Of a DNA stretch of 64,000 nt, positions 54,791 to 64,000 are shown piece after piece. Numbering within the stretch: the stretch's first letter is position 1; every line of letters starts with the position of its first letter. The stretch spans positions 8,809,001 through 8,873,000 of the forward strand of contig OU015567.1 of NCBI GenBank assembly GCA_907165135.1, read 5' to 3'. The DNA comes from Oikopleura dioica (taxonomy: Eukaryota > Chordata > Appendicularia > Copelata > Oikopleuridae). Position numbers and translations under genes: made by a program. The notes beneath the pieces were generated by a model that had not been told where the DNA came from, searched no databases, and worked only from the letters and a program-made list of their open reading frames with translations.

Positions 54791-57075
54791 CTAAGTTCCA
54801 AAATAGCGGTCTCCGAAATTTCCGAAGCCAGGAATGATTCGTCCGCTTTCAGCGTCGTATTCTGGGTCGAGGGTAGCAGTGATGATTTTTACTTTAGGGA
54901 AGGCGTAGCTTATCGCTTGTGCACCACAGTTGGCCATAAGCAACGATACTAATAAAATATTTTCTTCTTGAAAGTCGTGATCTAGCAAAACTCTGAAAAC
55001 CCGATCTTTTATTGAGTCCTACTTGATTATTCCGTGACCAAATTATTGAAATTATCGAAATGAGAGCGGTTCCTGATTGCCATCATAGCAGCATGACCAG
55101 TACTGATCGTTGCATCCATTAAAATGACAAAGTTTTTCCGCGAGCTTTGCGGAACTCGGCAGTAGTGGAGACAGGGCGAGCCGAACTCGTCATTTTGAAT
55201 TAGAATCTTTCCTATTCTGATGTCTTTTGTCACCTAAAGTGATGTTAAAAAAGTTTTCTTTCATTCAGATGCAAATGGTAGCTATCTTGAAATGATACCT
55301 TCATAAGAGCTTTTTCCATGGTTTCTCCAGCTCTAAGAATTGAAATGCCACAAAGGCCCTTTGTAAGTTTTCTAAGCCTTTCTTGAATCGATTAACATCT
55401 AAGCTGGTATTTTTCAAAACTTTCCTGACCGGCGAATCTTTTTCCTTGATAGGGAATCTTCTCCGTACTATCCCTCGGTTCGAGAGTTATTTCAACTTCC
55501 CTATGTGGCAGAAAATTAAGCGCATACTCGAATGTCAATCGCATAAGCCGCTCTGCGTAGAAAATAAAATCATCCCTCGTCGTTTCTTCGTTTCTCAACA
55601 ATGTTTGGATTGCTATGATTTGATTGTTGACGGGCAAAACGTATAGGTTGGAAGGCTTGTGGGCGCTTGTCATGCTCACGAGCTCATCGTAACTAGTTTT
55701 GATGTGTCTGGCTTCTAGTTGGCGTTTTATATGCTGAAAGTAGTTTTTGAGAAGTTTTTATATGATTGAGTCGCGAGTTCTGGGAATACCTGAATAATGA
55801 GATTGATGGCGATTTTATTTTCCCGTCCTCGAGGGATAACTACGTCAGCGTTAAGTATCGTTGGGCCAATATACTTGTCAAAGCCTGTATAAAAGAAGTA
55901 ATATTGATAATGAAACAAAGCACTAGCCTGGCTTGACAAATTTATCATATTGATGAAGAACATCTGGCAATTGTCGGCCACGTTCAGTTAAATCGCGCAT
56001 CAATCTTCTAGCGAGTCGAATGTCCGAATCTGTATTGACGAAAACTTTCAGGTCGAGTAACTCCAGGACTTTACTGTTGTGCAATGTGAAAATGCCATCA
56101 ATGAGGACAACACTGGCACTTAGCGAAGGATTTATAATAAAGACTAAACCCGGCTCAGCTCTTTAGCATTATGAATCCCAAGCCGTAAACCGTTTGAGTT
56201 TTGGATTCGATCCGGCGGTGTTCGATGAAAGAGTAATGAGGCACTTTTGTGGCTTTGCCCTGTTTTAATCTGTTGATTGTTTCTAGGAACAAATCCCAAT
56301 CAATTGCATCGGGGCAATCGAAGTTGTAATCACCGATTGCTGCAGCAGCTTTTCTTTGGTTTACAAAATGAGACTTTCTGTTTGGCAGTCGAGCATTTTA
56401 GTCGATATTTTTTGAATCTCACTAAAATGAACTTTTTAAGTGAAAACCGGCCTTTGTCCACTTCGGTAACGACACCCTTGAAGAAATTATCCATTGAGAG
56501 GAGGACAACATACGGGATATTGATTCCCTCTTTAATAGGGTCGATTAGCAACGGACTTAATGTCCGACGAGTTGAAAATTACCGCAGCTTGCGGTCCGCT
56601 GGGATAGCACCTTCTCTCAAAGAACTATCGACCGTGCCTATTATCTGACGGCTAACAGAAGTCTTTCCAGAAGCAGATCCTCCAGCAACACCAATTACAT
56701 AGCAATCGCTAACTCTGGTTCCAACAATTTTTTTGTGATTCTACATCGCTTCCTGTCGATAACGACCTACTCCAAGCATAGGTATAATGCGCTCTGATTG
56801 ATTTAGCTTTAAATTAAAGCCTTTAATGCTTGTTTTATGAACCAATAAGAGCGCTTTGAGAGAGAAGTCGTTATCGTAGGACCGCTCTGTAGTATTTTCA
56901 TGTTTGCAACCAATCTTGATTCTCCATCAATATTGAACCACAGTGGCTTCCCTTTTGTATAGAGCTCCCTTCTTTGCGAGTTAGACGAGATAATCGGCGG
57001 GATAGAATTCTGAACCAAGCTTTTTCTCCGAACAATGTTCGTTTTCATCATCATTTCAGCTTGAAAAGCGCTCAT
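54791..57075 (-). CDS. Uridine kinase-like protein with UPRT domain (UCKL1 type)
   Basis: N-terminus from 57075 with [20 protein letters not shown] as in UCKL1, then the kinase P-loop [83 protein letters not shown], and the uracil-phosphoribosyltransferase-like half ([79 protein letters not shown], stop at 54791-54793). About ten small introns; I did not fix each one. One intron, 56530-56637, joins RQII to EGIN in frame as GC-AG. UCKL1-type proteins take part in pyrimidine salvage. Confidence 0.85.
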
Positions 57076-57196
57076 TTTTTACTCTTTTGTTACTAATAAT
57101 CACGTATTCTTTGAACGGAAATCTTGAATCGTCATCAAAACATGAAATTTGTCTACCGTAAAAAAAGATAAATAAAATGAACCTTGCCTTGATTCA

Positions 57197-57352
57197 ATGA
57201 GCCGCTATTGGACTGGTTTGCCATTGACTCGAGGTGCTCTTCTTTTACGGAGCTCTTCCGCCGCCCGATCTGAAGCGGTTTTGACATCAGGAGCAAAAAA
57301 GAAAACTTATTCGAACCCTGATAGATCTGTTGGAAGTGAAAACAAATTCTAG
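57197..57352 (+). CDS. Short ORF with mitochondrial-presequence-like start (tentative)
   Basis: ATG to TAG gives 51 aa beginning MSRYWTGLPLTRGALLLRSS and ending VGSENKF. It is Arg/Ser-rich without acidic residues at first, like an import signal, and starts 122 bp from the divergent UCKL1 start, a possible shared promoter. No homology recognised and no confirmation that it is translated. Confidence 0.25.
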   Translation: MSRYWTGLPLTRGALLLRSSSAARSEAVLTSGAKKKTYSNPDRSVGSENKF

Positions 57353-58633
57353 GCGTATTTGAGCGCGTCCTCAGGGCAGGTGGATTCCGTAAATATCTGC
57401 CAACAGCGTCCCCCTCCTCCCTAACTTCTTTCAGATCACTTCAGAACATTTTCTATATGCTGATTGTTTGATCTCTTTTATCTGGAATCGAACATAAACC
57501 GCTCCTTTTCTATCAAATTTCGAATTAGATTTTTCTCCTAGCGTTTTTTCTCCAATAGCGTTGAGTAGATTCAGATCGATATTCTTTAGTCAAGCTCTTT
57601 TAAATTATTCGATGGCGAAATTTTCTCTTTCCGCTGTTATTTATGTAAGGGATCTTATAGGAACTTAGCCAGGATCGTTAATAACTGTGGGCATTATCAA
57701 TCACTGGAGCGGGTAATCTCGATTGAGCTTGAAAATTGAGCTACTGTTCAGTTGTAAGAGCTTTTAGTTGTCATCTCAGAGATGCTTGAAGACACCTTAC
57801 TACTTATGATCGTTATCAAAATTGAAGTTTTTATGATTTTTCGGCAACTTTGACCTAAAACACAGAAATATTAATGGATTTTTTTTTGCAAATCATCATC
57901 TTTGTCGAAGCATGAAATGATATTTTGTCGGCAAGTTTATATTTATGAATTGACAATTCGGGTTCATTAGAGTTAATTCAGCCGCGCTCCAAAGTAATTG
58001 CTCATTAGCAGTGACAAGGATACGCCTTGACGCCGATGGCGGTATCGACAGTGCAATGATTGACTGTTTTCTTGAGATGTGAGGGGCTGGAGACTTGTGA
58101 GTGTGGTTCAACTTGGGCTGAATTATCGCCCACGAGGGGCGAACACACTGCTGCCGGGGAGAGTTCGATGATGCGCGGCGCCCGTCAGCGACATGTGGCT
58201 GGGTGTGTGTCCTTGGGCACACTCTTACTACTCTTGCGCGAGACTTTAACTTTCCCCGCCCGGGCTATCCGCTCCAAATTGTTTCTTCCTTTTGTCATTC
58301 AGCGAAAAAGAGAGGCGTTAATTGAGCACGTGCGTGAGCGAAAAAAGGGATTAGATCACTGCCAGTGGCACCGAAAATAACGTATCTTTCATTCTTCGAC
58401 GTTTAACTTGCCCTTGGAGTCGGCGCATATTCGAAAATCGGAAAAATCAAAAGCCCTGAATTTATGATCGACAGAAGCTGAAACGTCGGATCATTGATTT
58501 TTATTGACGCATTCAAGAAGAGGGTCAAATTGGCAGAAAAGCAGACAACTGAAAAATCGCAGTTAAGAAGAATTAACGCGCAAAGAGAGAGTCTGTTTTG
58601 AAAACAACGAAGATACAAGTTATCACAAAAATC
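57353..58633. other. Spacer without recognised gene
   Basis: No exon supported. A locally GC-rich block lies at about 58060-58280 with open frames on both strands, but none resembles a protein. Confidence 0.35.
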
Positions 58634-58669
58634 ATGGGAAACTGCTGCGCAAGACCCAATGGAACAAAG
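58634..58669 (+). CDS. Orphan first exon MGNCC (acylated N-terminus)
   Basis: ATG GGA AAC TGC TGC ... encodes MGNCCARPNGTK and stops at a GTAGCA donor in phase 0. Met-Gly-Asn-Cys-Cys is a consensus for N-myristoylation plus palmitoylation of membrane-anchored signalling proteins. I could not find a phase-compatible next exon before the MITE at 59660; it may lie far downstream. An in-frame candidate further on (59160-59309, with CSAENCNRASHSFPWC and IIH) does not join it in phase. Confidence 0.35.
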
Positions 58670-59659
58670 GTAGCAAAACACTCGTCAACTCATTCATTTC
58701 GAACTTATTATTGTCGGACTAGAAAACAATAAGACAAAAAACGACCGCATTTTGGCCATCCAACGTCATAAATTTTTGAGGAGCCATGGCCCATGGGCTA
58801 GTGTCCGCAGTAATACATAAATCAAAATCGATAAAGTGGAATGGAAATTTTAAATATTAATTCTCATCCTTTCTATTAGCGTCCGTTTATCTGGACTACT
58901 CGATCTCTATTCAATTAGCTATTGTCGAGCTTGATTTAGAATTTAAATTTTAAACACTTAATAATCGTGGCCGTTAACTGATTTTTGCCGAAAAGAAGAG
59001 GTCTGGAGATCAATTTCTAATCAGGCATCATTCTCGCAAATCCACACTTGCTAGTTCATCATTAGTTTCTGATCGATTGCTGCTATTAGTAGATGAATAT
59101 ATATGTATGCAGAAGTTTTGACGCAATGTGAATTTGAACCTCGTTACATTATTATTAGAAATGTAATTTATTCAGATGAGCAGTTGGCTGCCGATACGCT
59201 CCTTGAGAGAAAGAAAGTACAAATCAGAATATGCAGCGCCGAAAATTGTAATCGAGCCTCCCACTCCTTCCCCTGGTGCATCATTCACAGAAAGGAAATG
59301 GTTTTTTAAAAATTTAATCAGCAGTATCTTCACCTCAATTCTTAATTGATCAAACAGAAGTTATACCTAATTAGTTTATTTAAAATCCGTTTCGATAGCC
59401 CAAGAATGTCAGTTCAAATGGAAAATGGAACAGTAAGGAATTGATGCTTAAGAAACTCCCTAACCTTCACTGTCAATAAAACAACTGTAACTTGCTGAAC
59501 TTTTACTGACGAACACCTGCTTTGTGCAAAATATTAGCAACTCATCAGAAAAAAAACTAAAAGCTACTCCTATCTGTAGCTCAGAAAAGAAAGAAATAAA
59601 ACTGTTAATATTATCAGTTGTCTGATTTATTCCTTCATCAATTTTGGGCAGCGTGTGAG

Positions 59660-60518
59660 CAGGGCTGCACAATTGGATTGGAATCCAATTGGTTTCCAAT
59701 TCCAATTGGATTGGATTGGTAAATTGGTTGGAAAAAAGGCGGGAAAATCAGGGTCTGTCCAATTGGACAGCCCTTCCAATTGGAAAATGGGGGTCCAATT
59801 GGCACCTGGTCGCCAATTGGTAAATTGGCAAAATGATTGGATCGAAGCACCTCTTTCCATGCGGAAATGCCAGATTATGCTTGAATCAGTGGCTCAAACG
59901 ACCAGTTGGGCAATAATTTTCGATCTTTAAGTCAAAAGAATTGGACTGATGGTGGGATTTTCGATAGATAAGGGCTAGAAAAATAAGTTTCGAGGGACTA
60001 TTGATTCAGTTAGAGGAGCAAGAGGGCAAAAATAGTTGTAAAGAATGCAAAAATTAGCGAAATTTAGGAATTTTCTTCGGCGAGGGCTTGCCAAACTGCC
60101 CGAAAGCGCCGAATTGCCCGAAAGTGCCCATATTGCCCAAATGTCCGAAATGCCCGCTCTTGCCCGGCCAAATTTTAGGGGCTTAAGCTAAAGCTCCGAA
60201 TGCTCGGCCGAACGCTTTTTCCCCGAATGCCCGATGCCGATTTGCTTTAAAAATTCCCTCGTTTGTAAATTTTAAAGGATTATTTTAAATGAACTCATTA
60301 AAAAAACTGAGTTTTCCAATTAGAATCCGATTTTTTTCGCGGACCAATCGGCAATTGGAATCTTGCTTCCAATTGGCAAGAGTTTTCCAATTGGACAGTC
60401 AAATTCCAATTGGAATTGGAATTGGATTGGAATTTGGTTGGATTGGCAAAATTTGGGTTGGATTGGATTGGCAGTTGGTTGGAAAAATCCAAATTTTTTT
60501 GCCAATTGTGCAGCCCTG
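59660..60518. mobile_element. hAT-like MITE with CAATTGG and TGCCCGAA arrays
   Basis: Element of 859 bp with perfect 17-bp inverted ends CAGGGCTGCACAATTGG. It is flanked by GTGTGAG (59653-59659 and 60519-60525), a 7-bp match that is probably an 8-bp hAT duplication with one change. The subterminal 200 bp on each side are dense arrays of CAATTGG/TTGGATTGG motifs; the centre (about 60090-60240) has an array of TGCCCGAA-like units. No transposase. Confidence 0.78.
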
Positions 60519-60529
60519 GTGTGAGACAA

Positions 60530-61060
60530 TCAAATGTCTAATTTTTCATTTTCAAAGTGAGTTCCTTTCGCTAGTTCTTTAAATTCCGCCTTGGCGGCTT
60601 TCAGTTCTTTTTTCAACCTTGCTGTTTCACTCGAAACAGAAGACTTGAAGAAAACGCTGCTGAAAATCGCCTTCATCAATTTTTACTAAACTCAAGCTAC
60701 TGTAAGAATTAAGTACTGTAGAAAGGATGATAGACGAGTTCCTATTTGGCTGCTGTCTATGGACGGATAATTTGCTTGACTTCAATTCTGCCTCTGCGAC
60801 CTTTCAGTCCGAGTTGATATGAATTTTTCTTTTCAACAAATGAATACTCAATGACGACAGAATGACTACTGCAACAACTCTGCCTGCATCTCTCGAATGT
60901 TACGCAGTCGGGCGACCAGAATATTTTCTTTTTCGTTTTGAGCACTTAGGTGGACTTTCAATTTAATCTGCCAGATTTGCTTTTCGATTTCGGAAAAAGT
61001 TTCCATTAGACCCCCAAGTATCATACCTTTTAGAATCGTCTTTAGCTGCTCTTTTCCCAT
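60530..61060 (-). CDS. Coiled-coil protein, unrecognised (partial model)
   Basis: From ATG 61060 the minus strand reads MGKEQLKTILKGMILGG, then METFSEIEKQIWQIKLKVHL and QNEKENILVARLRNIREMQ. After one or two unresolved introns the last exon reads SSETARLKKELKAAKAEFKE and ends ENEKLDI, stop 60532-60530. Heptad-like and highly charged, so probably a coiled coil. The hAT-like MITE duplication begins only 5 bp beyond its stop. It follows POLR2J on the same strand at 335 bp. Confidence 0.5.
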
Positions 61061-61395
61061 ATGGAAGCCGATTTTTGAATTTCGGACTTTTTATCGGATT
61101 TTTATCGGTTTTTGTGATTTCTAATGCATTATTCAAGTCCCTATAAGTTCCAAACGATTCTAGTTTTTAATTTTTTGCTCGATAAATAAAAATATCTCGT
61201 CGAGAGGATTCTAAAAGGTGTTAAAGTACTAGATTGGGACAATCAGGTGGAAATTAAGGTGCACCCTTGGCAGATTAAATTGAAAGTCCACCTTAGCTCC
61301 ATTTTTATTACTTTTCTCCTCTGAAATCAACGAAGAGATTATCATCAAACAAAGGGCAGTAAAAAGGCAGTTTACAGTACTAGTCAAATACAGTC

Positions 61396-61890
61396 TCAAA
61401 AGTCAGCATTGCCCTCTTTGTACTCTTTCATTTGCACAAGAAATCGTTCCTCTAGCAGTGACAGTTCTAATGAACAAAATTGATTGAAATAATTTGAAAA
61501 TGAAAATTTACCAGAAAGAAGATCAGTAATCGCATTTGTGAAAGCATCTTGAGGAGTGTAATCCTTCGTGGTTTGTACCCTGATGATTACTTTGTTCTCA
61601 AGAGGATGAGGGTTTTTGTAGCCGGCGAAAAGAACCTAGCAATATTTCGGCTAATCAACGAACTAATCCAGCAAGTGCTACCTTGGGATCTCGAAGAAGC
61701 TGAGTTTTGAGAATATTCCCCAAAGTGTGATCCTCTTTGTTCAATGTGAACAGGCACGCGTCTAAATTAAAATCTCAAGGTTACAGACAGCCAAGTTTCT
61801 ATTACCGGGAACATTAACTTCCTTCTTGACTTCGATCTTCTTCTCTCCATCATAAAGCATAAACGATTCGAATCGAGGAGGAGCATTCAT
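61396..61890 (-). CDS. POLR2J: RNA polymerase II subunit RPB11
   Basis: Exons (minus) 61890-61806, 61761-61682, 61635-61512 and 61466-61396 give 119 aa (human 117). Starts [18 protein letters not shown] and contains the family hallmarks [59 protein letters not shown] and [12 protein letters not shown]11 pairs with RPB3 in the Pol II core assembly platform. All four splice junctions are GT-AG and phase consistent. Confidence 0.97.
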
Positions 61891-62048
61891 TTTTCTTCAC
61901 TTTCTTGAAAATTAAATTATTGAAGTTTGAATGGGAGATAGTTTCTTCAGCTGAATACTGCAAAAACGAAAAGATAAGATGGATAAACGAGCGAGTGTTT
62001 CTGAACACTTGGAACTTGGAATAACAGGTAGAGAAATAGAGAAATCGT

Positions 62049-64000
62049 TTAAAATGAAGAATGATCTTGGGAATTAGTGAAGACTGCGATTGGTAAAAAT
62101 CTGCTTTGAGTGGGCTTGATCTGAACATTTTATGTTAAAAACTATTGAAAAATTTCTATTGACCTGGAAAAATGAAATATTTTCGAACTCCTGGCCATCG
62201 ATGGAAACTCGCGCTGTAACTGACTTTTCCCTAGGCTTGAAGACGACGCGCGATGCAATTTCTCGACGCTCGCGGACACTCGCGTCATTATCTAATAAAG
62301 TATTCAATGATTTACAATGATGGGAAAAGTAGTTACCTTTTTTCTTCAATCCCGGGAGATTAGGACGCGTTCGCCGCCGGGAAATGAACTTCATTAATAT
62401 CGATGATTTCATCGGGTGGAATTCGAGTATTTTCAGCGTCTCTTTGATGCTGTGCTTTGTCTAAAATTTGGTTAGTACAGTATGAATGCGCAAGCCAACC
62501 TGTTTTTCGTCATCAGAAAGCCAGTACTCAACAACGACGTTGAGCTTTTCAGAAGATTGTATCCCGCCGTATCCATTAGCATTTGATGTATAAGGGCTAA
62601 AACAGATGTAGTTTCGTTAATAACACTTTTTTTCTCTACCTAGAAGTCGGACTCAAGGTAAATCGACCATCATCAGACTCGGAATCGTCTTCGGTTTCAA
62701 GGACAGCAAGTTCAACACAGAAGGGAATGACTTGATGCCCATCTGATTGGACATCCGATAAAGATAGCATTGCTTCGGATACAGGAAGATGTGCAACGTG
62801 ATTCGCGTCTATAATTATTTTTAAGCGAATTTTATCGGGTTTCCTACCCAGTTGAATTGACGATAACTTCTCAGAAATCCGGTTCAAGTCATTGGACTCT
62901 AACTCGCTATCAAGAAACAGTTTCTTGAAGGTCCCACATGTCTCGCCTATCTTCTTACAGAGATGGCTTTTTCCCACTTCGTCGAGAGGGATGAAAAAGA
63001 AGGAGATAAAGTTTTCGTTCATCTTTTTCGAGATTTTTTCGAAATAAAACTTGACTACGAAGTTGATATCTGGGGAGGTTCCGTGGACGCAGAACTTTAA
63101 CGGGTCTTCTGGAAGATTATCGGGATCGCTTTCGAGGAGGACTTGGAGGAAAGTTTCGAGGAGAAGTTGGAGTTGATCCGGCGCGACGTCGATGATTATG
63201 AAGGAGGAATTGATTGTTGACAATTTATCGATTAAACTTTCTGTAGCTTGAGATTGGACAATAACGAGTGTTGGTTTCAAGTTTTCTACTGCTTCGCTGA
63301 GACTTTGTTTTATCTTCTTTAGTTTTTCTGGATTCTTGTCGCACGTGATTGACCCGCGCGCTCGCGATGGAGGCTTTTCGCTGGTTTCTGGGAAATCATC
63401 TTGAGTAGTTGAGCTCTCGGATTTTGTTCGTTGATTCTCTTCGATAAGCCTTGGCATGGCTGATTTATTGCTACCGCTTCTTCGGCCTGATGAATAGGCG
63501 CCAATTGAGTTTCGAGCATGGAGGGAGCATTGTGAAGCGCTGTCAAAATATGGCTGGAGACTTGAATTCAAATGAGGACCAGTTGATGGTTTTAGTTTTT
63601 ACCTTGGTCTTGGGGTCGAGGCAATGCTCACACTATCGGCAAAGATTTCCTCTTCGTCCGAACTAACACCAAGATCGTCCAAATCATCGTACAACTGCAG
63701 CTCAGATAGATCCATCGTTTCGACTTGGTCCATGTCAATATCTTCTGGATTGATATGGGGGTTCTTTTTGATGACGCGTTCGAGCAGTTTGCTCAAAACA
63801 GCTGATTTGACCCTTGATGCCATGGAGAAAGAGTTTTTCATCTTTCTATCGTTCGGATTTGCTTCTTCGTCGTCGGAAGAATCCGATTGTGGGAAGTTTC
63901 CGTGGTCGTCTTCAGTTGGAATCGAAGAGACTTCTGATATCTCCAACTCGCCGATCTCATGGTGCTTTATGTCCCTCGAAATGCTGTCTGATTTGAAAAG
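62049..64000 (-). CDS. PACS (phosphofurin acidic cluster sorting) homologue, 5' part beyond window
   Basis: The gene continues past 64000. Visible order: acidic/Ser-rich region (SDSSDDEEANPNDRK), LQLYDDLDDLGVSSDEEEIF, the central domain (KLKKIKQSLSEAVENLKPTL, SSFIIIDVAPDQLQLLL, PLKFCVHGTSPDINFVVKF, FIPLDEVGKSHLCKK), then VVVEYWLSDDEKQ and the C-terminal segment RVSIDGQEFENISFFQ joined over an intron (62176-62115 region) to IKPTQSRFLPIAVFTN. These match the PACS-1/2 C-terminal half, including the family RVSIDGxEWNDVKFFQ motif. PACS proteins sort acidic-cluster cargo such as furin between Golgi and endosomes. POLR2J starts 159 bp after its stop. Confidence 0.85.

Noticed and set aside
58060-58380. 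GC-rich open frames possibly coding
   Set aside because: No motif, no signal, and equal openness on both strands; I leave it as spacer.

Overview
This window is nuclear DNA of a very compact chordate genome, most probably an appendicularian (larvacean) tunicate such as Oikopleura dioica. The evidence is the clearly animal and chordate-like gene set (YAP, TACC, WSCD, ACK/TNK2, PACS, furin-type convertase, REV7, P4HA, RPB11), very small introns (many 40-60 nt), short intergenic spaces with touching 3' ends, several introns that keep the frame only if they are GA-AG or GC-AG, and a Ty3/gypsy LTR retrotransposon. Species assignment is inference; no marker gene settles it. Exon joins below were derived by hand from splice dinucleotides, phase arithmetic and remembered family alignments.

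Layout. 0.7-3.7 kb: a YAP/Yorkie homologue (+) whose last intron holds a hAT-type MITE; 3.8-6.3 kb: an ENPP1/3-like phosphodiesterase (-) meeting it tail to tail, with an unrecognised gene upstream (6.6-7.3 kb). 7.5-8.1 kb: a TTAA-flanked MITE. 8.6-14.7 kb: two tandem WSCD-like sulfotransferases (+). 15.1-18.6 kb: three closely spaced (-) genes, possibly an operon, including a FAM210/DUF1279-like protein. 20.1-27.4 kb: a TACC homologue with many SDP-type repeats and introns packed with transposons. 28.6-36.8 kb: a full-length, apparently very young Ty3/gypsy element (-) with identical LTRs. About 37.6 kb: a let-7-like hairpin. 39.6-42.2 kb: a furin-like proprotein convertase. 43.5-47.6 kb: an ACK (TNK2) tyrosine kinase. 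48.1-57.1 kb: a small secreted protein, prolyl 4-hydroxylase alpha, a Tra2-like SR splicing factor, a REV7/MAD2L2 HORMA protein, two small unknown genes and a uridine-kinase/UPRT fusion (UCKL1). 58.6-64 kb: an orphan MGNCC exon, another hAT-like MITE, and a (-) strand group of a coiled-coil gene, POLR2J (RPB11) and a PACS homologue that runs off the window.

The strongest new-looking observation is at 43.7-44.1 kb. A TTAA-flanked MITE has inserted inside the coding exon for the UBA region of ACK, and its own end plus the target-site duplication supply a donor and an acceptor. Splicing it out keeps the frame: a transposon acting as a new intron. A second theme is that foldback elements and hAT MITEs with low-complexity interiors sit inside introns of YAP, WSCD and TACC. 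Several of these host introns are non-canonical, which fits a permissive spliceosome that lets the genome tolerate, and recruit, insertions.
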